A DNA stretch of 64,000 nt from Sphingobacterium sp. Lineage in GTDB: Bacteria; Bacteroidota; Bacteroidia; Sphingobacteriales; Sphingobacteriaceae. Under the pieces are notes generated by a model. The model did no database searches and was not told where the DNA came from. It saw only the letters and a program-made list of their open reading frames with translations. The stretch lies in NCBI GenBank assembly GCA_029239355.1, contig JAQZAZ010000009.1, positions 1-64,000 of the forward strand, given 5' to 3'. This document shows positions 1 through 9,497 of this stretch, piece by piece. Each line of letters opens with the position of its first letter. The stretch's first letter is position 1. The position numbers were made by a program, and so were the translations under genes.

Positions 1-43
1 AGCAGTAAATAAGTATATTTGCTTTCGAAAACAAATTAAAAAC

Positions 44-1048
44 ATGCAGGGGAAAAAGATTGGTATAATAGGTAGCGGGAGCTGGGCGACGGCGATGATC
101 AAGATGCTATGCGAAAATGACCAAGACAAACATATTTTTTGGTGGATTAGAAAAGAGGAAGATGCCGAATATATTCAAAAATTTAAACACAATCCAACTT
201 ATTTGAGTGGAATTTCTGTGGATTTGAATATTACTTCCATTGATACAAATGCCAAAAATGTTGTTACTAATTCGGATATTGTTATTTTAAATACGCCAGC
301 AGCCTACTTAAAAGACGCATTGAGGGGTGTCACCAAAGAAGATTTTAAAGATAAAATTGTGGTATCTGCCATTAAAGGGATTATTCCTAAAGATAATCTA
401 ATTATTGGCGAGTTTTTGGAACAGCATTATGATATTGACATCGAGCAGATTTGTGTGGTTGGAGGTCCCTGCCACGCTGAGGAAGTTGCATTGGGCAAGC
501 TATCTTATCTGACATTTGGTTGCAAAAATTTGGAAAGTGCAGCTTTGGTAGCGTCTCTTTTATCTTCTAGGGTCATTAAAACGATCCTATCTGCAGATAT
601 TTTAGGTATTGAGTTTGGAGCTGTATTAAAAAATATTTATGCCTTGGCGGGTGGTATCTGTCATGGGTTGGGCTATGGCGATAACTTTCAGGCGGTACTG
701 GTTTCTAACGCTATTCGCGAAATGCGCCAGTTTGTAGCTAAAGTAGATGGTGATACATCCAGGGATGTTAATACCTCGGCTTATCTAGGGGACTTGTTGG
801 TAACAGCATATTCGCAATTCAGCCGTAACCGAACATTTGGTAATATGATCGGTAAAGGATATAGTGTGCAGTCTGCACAACTCGAAATGAATATGGTGGC
901 TGAGGGCTATTATGCATCGGCTTGTATTCAGGAATATGCAGAAAAGTATGCAGTCGAATTACCAATTTGTGATGCAGTATACCAAATTTTATATCAACAT
1001 CAACCTGCATCCAAAATTATTCAGGCTTTGAGCGAAAAATTAACATAA
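44..1048 (+). CDS. gpsA: NAD(P)-dependent glycerol-3-phosphate dehydrogenase
   Basis: This enzyme interconverts dihydroxyacetone phosphate and sn-glycerol 3-phosphate in the cytoplasm and supplies the backbone for phospholipids. The N-terminus has the Rossmann nucleotide-binding loop GSGSWATA (about residues 10-17, family consensus GxGxWGTA). A GPCHAEEVA motif lies near residues 141-149, and FGAVLKNIYA contains the expected catalytic lysine at K196. The length of 334 aa is normal for the family. The first in-frame ATG was taken as the start; only 43 bases precede it, so the upstream context is unknown. hemF follows after 17 bases on the same strand and may be cotranscribed. Confidence 0.95.
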   Translation: MQGKKIGIIGSGSWATAMIKMLCENDQDKHIFWWIRKEEDAEYIQKFKHNPTYLSGISVDLNITSIDTNAKNVVTNSDIVILNTPAAYLKDALRGVTKEDFKDKIVVSAIKGIIPKDNLIIGEFLEQHYDIDIEQICVVGGPCHAEEVALGKLSYLTFGCKNLESAALVASLLSSRVIKTILSADILGIEFGAVLKNIYALAGGICHGLGYGDNFQAVLVSNAIREMRQFVAKVDGDTSRDVNTSAYLGDLLVTAYSQFSRNRTFGNMIGKGYSVQSAQLEMNMVAEGYYASACIQEYAEKYAVELPICDAVYQILYQHQPASKIIQALSEKLT

Positions 1049-1065
1049 ACGTAGCGATAGAGTAG

Positions 1066-1962
1066 ATGATAACAAGAGAAGCAATTGCTTTAGCTTATAA
1101 AGAAATTCAAGATGAAATATGCCAGGCCTTGGAGCGTTTGGATGGTTCGGCCCGATTTGAGGAAGAGCTATGGGAAAGGGATGGTGGTGGAGGTGGCCGA
1201 ACCCGGATTATTCAAAACGGCAATATATTGGAAAAGGGTGGGGTTAACTTTTCTGCCGTCCATGGGAAACTGCCTGAATCGATCAAAAAGGCATTCGGTG
1301 TGGATGAAGATGATTTTTTTGCCACTGGAGTTTCCATCGTTATTCATCCGAATAATCCTTGGGTACCGATCATTCATATGAATATCCGATATTTCGAATT
1401 AAATGAGCAGATCCGTTGGTTTGGAGGGGGGATCGACCTCACGCCGCATTATGTTGATGCAGATGACGCTAATTTTTTTCATCGGCAATTAAAATCGGTA
1501 TGCGATAAACATAATCCTACTTTTTACGATGAATTTAAAAAATGGGCCGATGATTATTTCTTTATTCGTCACCGCCAAGAAACGCGTGGAATAGGTGGAG
1601 TATTCTATGATAAGTTAAATACCGAGAAAACAGGAATGTCTATGGAAGAAATTTTTGCATTTTCCTGTGATTTAGGACGTATTTTCGCACCAACTTATAC
1701 GGTATTGGTTGATAAAAATAGAAATAAAACTTTCGATGATAAGCAGAAAAATTGGCAATTGATCCGCCGTGGACGCTACGTCGAATTTAATTTGGTATGG
1801 GATTCTGGTACCAAATTTGGATTGGAGACGAATGGACGCATAGAGTCCATATTAATGAGTTTACCATCCCAAGCCAATTGGGTATATGATCATCAACCCG
1901 AAGAAGGCTCCGAAGAAGCCAAAACCTTATCCTTATTGCGAAAAGGTGTTAACTGGATTTAA
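1066..1962 (+). CDS. hemF: oxygen-dependent coproporphyrinogen III oxidase
   Basis: This enzyme performs the aerobic oxidative decarboxylation of coproporphyrinogen III to protoporphyrinogen IX in heme synthesis and is cytoplasmic. HemF signatures run along the whole protein: WERDGGGGGRTRI (36-48), HPNNP (94-98), HMNIRYF (104-110), WFGGGIDLTPHYV (118-130), RHRQETRGIGGVFYD (168-182) and a C-terminal RGRYVEFNLVWDSGT. The 298 aa length matches the family, and no signal peptide is present. It lies 17 bases after gpsA and 19 bases before an M16 peptidase pair, so a short operon is plausible. Its presence indicates an organism that makes heme under aerobic conditions. Confidence 0.96.
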   Translation: MITREAIALAYKEIQDEICQALERLDGSARFEEELWERDGGGGGRTRIIQNGNILEKGGVNFSAVHGKLPESIKKAFGVDEDDFFATGVSIVIHPNNPWVPIIHMNIRYFELNEQIRWFGGGIDLTPHYVDADDANFFHRQLKSVCDKHNPTFYDEFKKWADDYFFIRHRQETRGIGGVFYDKLNTEKTGMSMEEIFAFSCDLGRIFAPTYTVLVDKNRNKTFDDKQKNWQLIRRGRYVEFNLVWDSGTKFGLETNGRIESILMSLPSQANWVYDHQPEEGSEEAKTLSLLRKGVNWI

Positions 1963-1981
1963 TAATCGAAAAAAGAATTAG

Positions 1982-3241
1982 ATGGTTTCATACCAAAAGT
2001 TTACGTTAGAAAATGGCTTGCGTGTCTTGGTACACGAGGATCATAACACAGCAATGGCCTGTGTAAATATATTGTATGATGTAGGTGCGCGAGATGAATC
2101 TCCAGAACAAACGGGTTTTGCCCATTTGTTCGAGCATTTGATGTTTGGTGGTAGCGTCAATATTCCAAACTTTGATACTGAATTGCAAAAAGTAGGCGGT
2201 GAAAACAATGCCTTTACCAGCAATGATATCACTAATTACTACATTACTTTGCCCTCTTCTAATTTAGAAACTGCACTTTGGTTAGAATCTGATCGAATGT
2301 TGAGCTTGGCTTTCTCGCCTCAGAGCCTTGAAGTACAGCGGAGTGTGGTGAGTGAAGAGTTTAAGCAGCGCTATCTTAATCAGCCCTATGGTGATGCTTG
2401 GCTTAAATTGCGACCTCTGGCTTATAAGGTACATCCATATCGTTGGGCAACCATTGGAAAAGAGTTGAAACATATTGAAGATGCCACCATGGAGGACGTT
2501 AAAGCATTCTTTAAATTACATTATAATCCACAGAGTGCAATCATGGTGATTGCAGGGGATGTACATTATGAAGACGTTAAATCTATGGTCCAAAAATGGT
2601 TCGGTGATATTGATCCCGGTCAAAAATACATCCGCCAACTTCCACAGGAGCCCATACAAAAAGAATTGAGAAGGGAGATAATTTTTGCGCCTGTACCACT
2701 GGACGCCCTTTATATGACTTTCCATGGGCCTGCCCGGCTGGAAGAAGGTTATTTTGCTATGGATCTGTTGTCGGATATTCTTTCTAGAGGATCTTCATCA
2801 AGGCTCTACCGCAGACTGGTGAAAGAAGAGCAACTATTTAGTGAACTAAATGCCTATGTAATGGGCAGTATTGACAATAACTTGTTTGTAATTGAAGGTA
2901 AACCATCCGAGGGAATATCCTTAGAAGACGCCGAAAATGCCGTATGGGCTGAACTTGATCTCCTAAAAAAAGAATTGGTGTCTAATGTCGAATTGGAAAA
3001 AGTTAAAAATAAAATGGAGTCAACAAATGTATTTGCAGAATTATCGATCTTGGATAAGGCAATGAATTTGGCTTTTCATGAGTTGCTTGGCGACGCCGAC
3101 GGTATCAACACCGAAGTTTCGAAATATTTGACCGTGACTGCTGAACAAGTGCGGCAGCAAGCACAGGCTATTTTTAATCGTGAGAACGCATCAATATTAA
3201 TGTATAAAGCACAAGAGGAGGAGATACGACATGTTGGATAG
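1982..3241 (+). CDS. M16 family zinc metallopeptidase, catalytic partner
   Basis: This is a pitrilysin/mitochondrial-processing-peptidase-like zinc protease. The inverted zinc motif HxxEH is visible as HLFEH at residues 48-52. A VVSEEFKQR segment near residues 122-130 supplies the expected distal glutamate ligand (E125 or E126). The protein has the two-lobe layout of M16B enzymes (about 420 aa) and lacks a signal peptide, so a cytoplasmic location is likely. The downstream gene overlaps it by 11 bases and encodes an M16 protein without the zinc motif. The two probably form the usual active/inactive heterodimer. The substrate cannot be read from sequence. Confidence 0.9.
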   Translation: MVSYQKFTLENGLRVLVHEDHNTAMACVNILYDVGARDESPEQTGFAHLFEHLMFGGSVNIPNFDTELQKVGGENNAFTSNDITNYYITLPSSNLETALWLESDRMLSLAFSPQSLEVQRSVVSEEFKQRYLNQPYGDAWLKLRPLAYKVHPYRWATIGKELKHIEDATMEDVKAFFKLHYNPQSAIMVIAGDVHYEDVKSMVQKWFGDIDPGQKYIRQLPQEPIQKELRREIIFAPVPLDALYMTFHGPARLEEGYFAMDLLSDILSRGSSSRLYRRLVKEEQLFSELNAYVMGSIDNNLFVIEGKPSEGISLEDAENAVWAELDLLKKELVSNVELEKVKNKMESTNVFAELSILDKAMNLAFHELLGDADGINTEVSKYLTVTAEQVRQQAQAIFNRENASILMYKAQEEEIRHVG

Positions 3242-4553
3242 AACAAAGGCACCGGAATTTCGTGAAATTGGCAATATAACTTTAAAAAAGCCTGTTAAAA
3301 AACGATTCGCAAACGGCTTGCCAGTATATATATTTCACTCTCCTGAACAGGAACTTGTTCGTATCGAATGGATTTTTGAGAATAAATACCTGGATGCGCA
3401 AAGTGAAAATCCATTACTAAATAGTGCATTAAGCGCTTTGCTCAAAGAGGGGACGATGACGATGTCAAGTGCAGAGATTGCCGACAAGGTAGATTTTTAT
3501 GGTGCTTTTCTTGTACCTGAATACTCTTTTGATATTACTTCACTCTCTTTGTATACATTGAATAGACACAGTCAAGTACTTCTGCCACTTGTTAAAGAGA
3601 TTCTGACAGAAGCATCAATTCCGCAACAGGAGCTTGATACCTATCTTCGCAACAATAAACAAAAGTTTCAGGTGTCCGTTCAGAAAAATGACTACCTAGC
3701 GCGGCGGAAGTTCTACAATTTGGTCTTTGGAGAGAGCAATCGTTATGGGCGTACACCAAAATTGGAGGATTATGATGCGATCGATCGGGATCAATTAGTT
3801 GCGTTATATCAAAAAGAGATCGTGCCGAATAATTGTACCTTGATCGTTTCGGGGAATGTTTCTGACGATCTAATCAACGAGCTGGAGCAGATCTTTGGAC
3901 TTGAGTGGAGGAGTGAAACGACATGCGCTAATGTAGATCATCCTATATTATTCCAAGAAGTAGCTGGTCTGGCTTACGAAGAGAAAGAGAATGCATTGCA
4001 GTCGGCCATTCGTCTGGGGACTCAGACCATTTCGAGGACACATGCGGATTATCCTGCTCTACAATTTGTAAATACGCTGCTAGGAGGGTTTTTTGGTTCA
4101 CGTTTGATGCGTAATATCCGTGAGGAAAAAGGATATACCTATAGTATCGGTTCTGCGGTGGCTACCTTGAAACATACTGGCTTTTTAACGATTGCGACAG
4201 AAGTGGGGGTGGACGTAACTAATGCGACTTTGGTGGAGATAGAAAAGGAGATCAATCTCTTAAAGACTGCATTAGCTACGCATGAAGAAGTAGAGCTGGT
4301 GAAAACGTATATGGAAGGATCTATGTTAGGATCACTCGAGAGTATTTTTTCTCACGCTGATAAATTCAAAAGTGTGTTGTTGAACGATATGGGCTTGACG
4401 TATTATTCTTATTACATGGAGCAGATTAAAACGATGACGCCCGAAAAAGCTCGTGATATAGCAAATAAATATCTCGATTTCGACCAAATGGTAAAGGTTG
4501 TTGTGGGCAAGTTCAATCAATTGAAACCAATTCATCAAACGGTTGTAAATTAA
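3231..4553 (+). CDS. M16 family peptidase-like protein lacking the zinc motif
   Basis: This is the partner subunit of the preceding M16 peptidase, translated from an overlapping start (11 bases). The M16 fold is recognisable, but the HxxEH site is replaced by NSALSALLKEG-type sequence near residues 64-74, so it should not bind catalytic zinc. The C-terminal half has RNIREEKGYTYSIGS, the Arg/Tyr element that noncatalytic M16 subunits use to help bind substrate. The 440 aa length is typical and no signal peptide is seen. In known M16B pairs both subunits are needed for activity; by inference the same applies here. Confidence 0.85.
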   Translation: MLDRTKAPEFREIGNITLKKPVKKRFANGLPVYIFHSPEQELVRIEWIFENKYLDAQSENPLLNSALSALLKEGTMTMSSAEIADKVDFYGAFLVPEYSFDITSLSLYTLNRHSQVLLPLVKEILTEASIPQQELDTYLRNNKQKFQVSVQKNDYLARRKFYNLVFGESNRYGRTPKLEDYDAIDRDQLVALYQKEIVPNNCTLIVSGNVSDDLINELEQIFGLEWRSETTCANVDHPILFQEVAGLAYEEKENALQSAIRLGTQTISRTHADYPALQFVNTLLGGFFGSRLMRNIREEKGYTYSIGSAVATLKHTGFLTIATEVGVDVTNATLVEIEKEINLLKTALATHEEVELVKTYMEGSMLGSLESIFSHADKFKSVLLNDMGLTYYSYYMEQIKTMTPEKARDIANKYLDFDQMVKVVVGKFNQLKPIHQTVVN

Positions 4554-4587
4554 ATTTTGTGAACTACAAAAATCAAATCCAACTTTG

Positions 4588-4595
4588 TATTTTTG
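4588..4595 (+). promoter_or_regulatory. possible Bacteroidota -7 promoter element
   Basis: TATTTTTG matches the Bacteroidota -7 consensus TANNTTTG and lies 29 bases before the exonuclease start codon in the gap after the M16 genes. No TTTG at the expected -33 spacing is clear (the nearest lies about 28 bases upstream), so this is only a candidate. Confidence 0.25.
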
Positions 4596-4624
4596 ATTTT
4601 TGTTAAAAAAGCATACGATCCAGC

Positions 4625-5578
4625 ATGGAATTAAAATTAAAAAGACCATTGGTATTTTTCGATTTAGAGACGACAGGAGTTAATGTTGCGACTGATCGAA
4701 TTGTAGAAGTATCATTTTTGAAAGTGATGCCCAGTGGTGAGGAAACAGTATATACGAAGAAAATTAATCCAGAAAGACCGATTCCTGCGGAATCAACGTT
4801 TTTCCATGGCATTCGTGACGAGGACATTAAAGATGCGCCAACATTTAAAGCAATTGCAGTAGAACTGGCCGCCTTTATTGGCGAGTCGGACTTGGCAGGA
4901 TATAATTCAAATAAGTTTGACGTACCCATGCTCATGGAAGAGTTTTTACGTGCAGGCGTAGATTTTTCTTTGGAAGGGCGTGCCTTTGTTGATGTACAGA
5001 ACATCTTCCATCAAATGGAGCAGCGCACATTAAAGGCCGCGTATAAATTTTATTGCGATGAGAATCTTGAGAATGCGCATACTGCTGAAGCGGACGTACG
5101 TGCTACTTATGAAGTTTTGAAAGCACAATTGACAAAATATGAGGGATCTGCATTTGAGGATCGCCATGGTGTTATATCTTATCCTGTCGTCAACGACGTA
5201 GCTGCATTACATGAATTTACAAACTTAAGTAAGCCTGTGGATTTTGCGGGCCGCATTGTATATAACGAAGATGGCTTGGAAACTATTAATTTCGGCAAAC
5301 ACAAGGGAAAACCTATTATGGAGGTATTTGAACAAGAGCCGAGTTATTACGCCTGGATGCAGAATGGAGATTTTCCGCTATATACCAAAAAAGTACTGGA
5401 AAATATCTGGATAAGATATAAGAAAGAAAAAAGTGAGCAAAAAGCGAAAGCGGCACCCACCCATTCGGTAGAGGATAAAAAAACCGCTAAAAAGGAATTC
5501 AATCAGCAAAAAGAAGAGGCACCTCAAAGTATCTCTCTGGATATGCTGAAAGGATTGCAAGATAAATTTAAAAAATAA
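4625..5578 (+). CDS. DnaQ-like 3'-5' exonuclease with C-terminal DUF3820-like domain
   Basis: This is a DEDD-superfamily 3'-5' exonuclease related to the polymerase III epsilon subunit. The ExoI motif FFDLETTG gives D13 and E15. GYNSNKFDVPML carries the ExoII Asp, and HTAEADVRAT the ExoIII His/Asp (DEDDh type). After the nuclease domain (about 1-180) comes a small domain with INFGKHKGKPIMEV and YYAWMQNGDFP, which resembles the DUF3820 family often attached to such exonucleases. A lysine- and glutamine-rich tail ends the 317 aa protein. It may act in repair or proofreading; the exact role cannot be read from sequence. Confidence 0.88.
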   Translation: MELKLKRPLVFFDLETTGVNVATDRIVEVSFLKVMPSGEETVYTKKINPERPIPAESTFFHGIRDEDIKDAPTFKAIAVELAAFIGESDLAGYNSNKFDVPMLMEEFLRAGVDFSLEGRAFVDVQNIFHQMEQRTLKAAYKFYCDENLENAHTAEADVRATYEVLKAQLTKYEGSAFEDRHGVISYPVVNDVAALHEFTNLSKPVDFAGRIVYNEDGLETINFGKHKGKPIMEVFEQEPSYYAWMQNGDFPLYTKKVLENIWIRYKKEKSEQKAKAAPTHSVEDKKTAKKEFNQQKEEAPQSISLDMLKGLQDKFKK

Positions 5579-5605
5579 CTTTATTAATAGCTTAGAAAAA
5601 GGATT

Positions 5606-6562
5606 ATGGAATTCAAACAAGAAGTGGAGCATGTACAATGTTTGATTATTGGTTCGGGCCCAGCGGGATATACTGCAGCAATTTATGCAGCTCGTGCGGA
5701 TATGAAGCCAGTGGTTTATACAGGTATTGTACCGGGGGGGCAGTTAACACAAACAACAGAAGTGGACAATTTTCCGGGGTATCCAAAAGGGATTACAGGA
5801 CCAGTTATGATGGAAGATCTACGGGAGCAAGCTGAACGCTTTGGAACTTCCGTACGCTTTGGTTATGTGACAAAAGTAGACTTCACAGGCGATGTACATC
5901 GCGTAGAAATAGACGGGACAGTACAAGTTACAGCAGACACGGTGATTATTGCTACAGGAGCAACAGCGAAGTGGTTGGGCTTGGAATCTGAACAAAAATA
6001 TAACGGCTTTGGGGTATCAGCTTGTGCGGTGTGTGATGGTTTTTTCTTTAAAAATCAAGAAGTCGCAATCGTAGGTGCCGGCGACACTGCCGCAGAGGAG
6101 GCAACTTATCTCGCAAAATTATGTTCGAAAATACATATGTTGGTGCGTCGTGATGAATTCCGTGCTTCCAAAGCAATGGTGCACCGCGTAATGAACACGC
6201 CAAATATTGAAGTACATTATAACTCCGAAGCAAAAGAGGTATTAGGTGATGGTCAGGTCGTGACTGGAATCCGAGTGATTAACAACAAAGACCAGTCTGA
6301 AAAAGATCTGGAAGTAACGGGGTTCTTCGTGGCAATCGGTCATAAACCAAATACTGAATTATTTACAGGAGTATTGGATATGGATGAAATAGGGTATTTG
6401 ATTACTAAGCCAGATAGTACGGCCACCAATATACCTGGGGTATTTGCCTGTGGAGATGTACAGGACAATATATTCCGTCAAGCAATTACTGCGGCCGGTA
6501 CCGGTTGTATGGCAGCGCTTGAAGCAGAAAGATATCTTGCAGCCAAAGAAAGCGGAGAATAG
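5606..6562 (+). CDS. trxB: thioredoxin-disulfide reductase
   Basis: This cytoplasmic flavoprotein transfers electrons from NADPH to thioredoxin. The FAD-binding GSGPAGYTAA lies near residues 16-25 and the redox CAVC motif at 140-143. The NADPH-binding VGAGDTAAEEA follows, and GVFACGDVQDNIFRQ is the C-terminal FAD contact. At 318 aa it is a standard low-molecular-weight bacterial reductase. It starts 27 bases after the exonuclease and is followed by a clear hairpin terminator at 6631-6658, so it closes this transcription unit. Confidence 0.96.
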   Translation: MEFKQEVEHVQCLIIGSGPAGYTAAIYAARADMKPVVYTGIVPGGQLTQTTEVDNFPGYPKGITGPVMMEDLREQAERFGTSVRFGYVTKVDFTGDVHRVEIDGTVQVTADTVIIATGATAKWLGLESEQKYNGFGVSACAVCDGFFFKNQEVAIVGAGDTAAEEATYLAKLCSKIHMLVRRDEFRASKAMVHRVMNTPNIEVHYNSEAKEVLGDGQVVTGIRVINNKDQSEKDLEVTGFFVAIGHKPNTELFTGVLDMDEIGYLITKPDSTATNIPGVFACGDVQDNIFRQAITAAGTGCMAALEAERYLAAKESGE

Positions 6563-6630
6563 AACAGCCTGATCGGAAGTTTTTTTGGAAGTATTTCTAA
6601 TGGGGTAAAATTGTTTAAGCATTTTTAAGA

Positions 6631-6658
6631 AATAAGCTCGATTGTCATCGGGCTTATT
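6631..6658 (+). terminator. hairpin terminator after trxB
   Basis: AATAAGCTCGAT and ATCGGGCTTATT form a 12-bp stem with one G-U pair and a 4-base loop, followed by TTGT. It lies 68 bases past the trxB stop, in the gap before the convergent rnhA. Confidence 0.75.
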
Positions 6659-6836
6659 TTGTATTAAGTTGTCGCTGTCTCAGGGAGTAGGTGTTTGTTA
6701 TACTAATAAGCTTTGTCTATTAAGGTGAATTTATTTCCTTTATGGTATAGTTTTACTCTACGACATACTGCCCTTTGCAAAGCCTAAATACGATGAGCTT
6801 TTAGCTTCTCAAAATTGACTTTGACAATGCTTAATT

Positions 6837-7340
6837 TTATTTGTTTTCTTCGACTTCAAATACCGTGTCGATTTTCCAATTGGTTTTATCTTTGGATGCA
6901 GCCACAGCCAAACGGTCGCAACGTTCGTTTAAAGGATGCCCAGCATGGCCTTTTACCCAAACCAATTTGACCTTATGTAGTTTATAAACATTCATCAAAC
7001 GCATCCACAGATCTTTATTTTTTTTACCAGCAAAGCCCTTTTGGATCCATCCATGTACCCATTTTTTGTCAATAGCATCGATGATATATTTGGAATCAGA
7101 GTATACTGTAACCGGTTGGTTTAAGTTTTTCAAAGCTTCGAGCCCTACAATAACGGCCATCAGCTCCATACGGTTATTGGTTGTTTTTCTATACCCTCCC
7201 GAAAATTCTTTTTCTATCAATTTACCTTTAAATGCCTCATTGTCGCCTGTATAAATAGTCCTTAAGATAGTTCCATAACCCCCTGGACCTGGATTTCCAC
7301 TTGACGCACCGTCTGTATATAATTCGATCATACCCTCCAA
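6837..7340 (-). CDS. rnhA: ribonuclease HI
   Basis: RNase H1 cleaves the RNA strand of RNA-DNA hybrids in the cytoplasm. The catalytic carboxylates are visible in order: [16 protein letters not shown] (first Asp), [16 protein letters not shown] (Glu), [12 protein letters not shown] (second Asp) and [11 protein letters not shown] (last Asp). WVKGHAGHP is the substrate-binding loop. At 167 aa it is slightly longer than E. coli RnhA because of a short charged C-terminal tail. A second Met at residue 4 (MIELYTDG) is an equally good start. It converges on trxB. Confidence 0.94.
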   Translation of the reverse strand: MEGMIELYTDGASSGNPGPGGYGTILRTIYTGDNEAFKGKLIEKEFSGGYRKTTNNRMELMAVIVGLEALKNLNQPVTVYSDSKYIIDAIDKKWVHGWIQKGFAGKKNKDLWMRLMNVYKLHKVKLVWVKGHAGHPLNERCDRLAVAASKDKTNWKIDTVFEVEENK

Positions 7341-7541
7341 ACATAGATAAATTTGTGTTGAAATACAATTATAATTGTTCCTTGCTAGATCTATATCCTG
7401 ACAATCTGATCTAAATGTTTTGAAGTTATTCGGTTTAGCAAGAGCGTCTTCGCTGTAATTTATCGCTTACACAATAAAATTCTGGTGATTTATATGTATT
7501 TTGCTGGCTTAAACTCGTTATGTAATCGATAATTTAGCTCT

Positions 7542-9377
7542 ATGAAGTTTCAAAAGGTTTCTCTTTTTGTTCTTTTAGCGTCGGCGTGTTTCAACGTCAG
7601 CGCTCAGAACACTATTTCAGCACAAAAAATGGATTGGTTTGAAGACGCCAAGTTGGGGATTTTTATTCATTGGGGGATCTACTCTGTTAACGGGATCTCA
7701 GAGTCATGGTCATTCTTCAATAATTATATTAACTATGATAATTATATCAAACAGCTTGATGGTTTTACAGCCAAAAATTATAAGCCAAAGGAGTGGGCTA
7801 AACTGATCAAACAAGCAGGAGCAAAGTATACTGTGATTACAACGAAACATCATGATGGGATTTCCTTGTGGAATACTCGGGCCGATAAAGCCATTACAAG
7901 CCTAAGAGATGCCGCTGCCAAACAGGATGTTATTACACCTTTTGTTCAGGCTATTCAGCAGGAGGGACTGCATACGGGGCTCTATTATTCCTTGCCGGAT
8001 TGGAGCCATCCTTATTACGATGTATTTACACGCGCAAGAAAACGATACGAACTTGTCAAAGAGCCTAATCGTTGGAACCACTATGTCGAATATTATCAAA
8101 AACAACTCAGCGAATTATCGCAGCAATATAAACCCGAATTGATCTGGTTTGATGGAGACTGGGAACATAGTGCAGAGGAGTGGAAATCCAAGGAAACGTT
8201 GTCGCTTTTGCGGAAATACAACCCGAACATTATTATTAATTCGCGCTTGAATCATCATGGCGATTACGAGACTCCTGAGCAGGGGATTCCAGTAAGCCGG
8301 CCAGATACTAAATTCTGGGAGCTTTGTTATACCATGAATGACTCTTGGGGATATCAGCCATTTGACAAGAAATACAAATCGCCCAATATGATTATCCGTA
8401 CTCTGGTAGATTGTATTTCCATGGGAGGAAATCTCCTCTTGGATATCGGCCCGAAAGCTGATGGCAGTATTCCCGAAGAGCAGGTGAATATTTTGAAGCA
8501 GTTGGGAAGATGGACGGATAAACACGCTTCTGCGATATATGGCACGAGAGCGGGTATTCCATTCGAAAATTACAATGGGAAGTCCGCTTTGTCAAAAGAT
8601 GGAAAAACCCTCTATCTCTATGTATATGAACAAAAACCGCAATTGCAGTTAAAGGGGATGCTGAATGGCGCTATTCAGGCGGTTTCTGTTGTTGGAGATG
8701 CCAGGTCTAAGGTAACTGCGGTATCGCTGGATGAAAAAGTGCAATTGGACCTGACAAAAGTTAACTTTGATCAGGACGTCACAGTATTCGCCTTGACATT
8801 CAAAGACAAGGTACAGTGGCATGAACCCCAGGAGGAAGCTATTACATTACAGGCTGTACTCGACAACAAGCAAACTAATACTGCATTAAACCAAATTGCA
8901 TCGACCCTCCATACTGGGAAAAATATTTTTGATCATTCCGGTTTGACATTCGATGGTATGGAAGCAAAATTACCTATTGGAAATTTGACGAATCCAGCCG
9001 TTTTAGATTGGGTTAAAAATCATGCTGAGGCACTTTATGAAACAGGGAAGGGACTTCCGGAAGGACATTATGAAGGTTTAAGCGCGCTTTCAAAGGATCG
9101 TCAGACCCTTTATCTTTTTGTTGAAGGGACACCAACAGGACCTATTGCGCTTAAAGGAATAAAAAACGGTATCGCTCGGATTCGACTGGTGGGTGAAGGA
9201 TCCATGATCAATCATGAAATTTTCAATAAACTTTACTGGAGCAGTATTCCTGGCATAGTTTATATTCAGGCTCCGAAGGAACGCTTGGATAAAAATATGA
9301 CTGTTATTGCGGTGTTATTGGATTCGCCTTTGGCATTGCACCGCGAGGAAGTTGGCGCGATTGAAAATAATCTCTAA
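7542..9377 (+). CDS. secreted GH29 alpha-L-fucosidase with duplicated C-terminal module
   Basis: This is an exported retaining alpha-L-fucosidase. A signal peptide (about 1-22, ending SAQ) is followed by a GH29 catalytic barrel. FIHWGIYSV and TKHHDGISLWNT are GH29 signatures, and the nucleophile is expected at D204 in ELIWFDGDW. MGGNLLLDIGPKADG closes the barrel near residue 308. Past residue 330 there are two copies of an approximately 95-residue module (about 331-425 and 495-595), both containing a SALSKD(G/R)xTLYLxV core. The 611 aa length exceeds the usual 450-500 aa for this reason. It stands alone, well away from the sugar-hydrolase operon at the window end, and ends at a strong terminator. 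Confidence 0.9.
   Translation: MKFQKVSLFVLLASACFNVSAQNTISAQKMDWFEDAKLGIFIHWGIYSVNGISESWSFFNNYINYDNYIKQLDGFTAKNYKPKEWAKLIKQAGAKYTVITTKHHDGISLWNTRADKAITSLRDAAAKQDVITPFVQAIQQEGLHTGLYYSLPDWSHPYYDVFTRARKRYELVKEPNRWNHYVEYYQKQLSELSQQYKPELIWFDGDWEHSAEEWKSKETLSLLRKYNPNIIINSRLNHHGDYETPEQGIPVSRPDTKFWELCYTMNDSWGYQPFDKKYKSPNMIIRTLVDCISMGGNLLLDIGPKADGSIPEEQVNILKQLGRWTDKHASAIYGTRAGIPFENYNGKSALSKDGKTLYLYVYEQKPQLQLKGMLNGAIQAVSVVGDARSKVTAVSLDEKVQLDLTKVNFDQDVTVFALTFKDKVQWHEPQEEAITLQAVLDNKQTNTALNQIASTLHTGKNIFDHSGLTFDGMEAKLPIGNLTNPAVLDWVKNHAEALYETGKGLPEGHYEGLSALSKDRQTLYLFVEGTPTGPIALKGIKNGIARIRLVGEGSMINHEIFNKLYWSSIPGIVYIQAPKERLDKNMTVIAVLLDSPLALHREEVGAIENNL
8532..9326 (+). repeat. tandem protein-level duplication in the GH29 C-terminus
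   Basis: Two translated segments align: SALSKDGKTLYLYV ... KGMLNGAIQAVSVVGD in the first and SALSKDRQTLYLFV ... KGIKNGIARIRLVGE in the second, with a linker between them. They lie at about 8532-8816 and 9027-9326. The nucleotide copies have diverged, so the duplication is old. A C-terminal beta-sandwich is normal in GH29; two copies are less usual. Confidence 0.7.
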
Positions 9378-9400
9378 TTACTGCTGAATAAATTATTTGA

Positions 9401-9430
9401 GCCCGAGATGTTAGCATCTCGGGCTTTTTT
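9401..9430 (+). terminator. rho-independent terminator after GH29
   Basis: GCCCGAGATG, a TTAG loop and CATCTCGGGC form a perfect 10-bp GC-rich stem followed by six T. It starts 24 bases after the fucosidase stop codon. Confidence 0.93.
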
Positions 9431-9497
9431 ATCTGATCTACAATAATTTTTGATGTAGCTGTTATGGTGTGAAATATTTTTATACTAAATTAGACAG

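Noticed and set aside
4603-5004. 133-codon antisense ORF inside the exonuclease gene
   Set aside because: Shadow of a conserved coding frame; Ser/Thr-rich composition typical of antisense frames.
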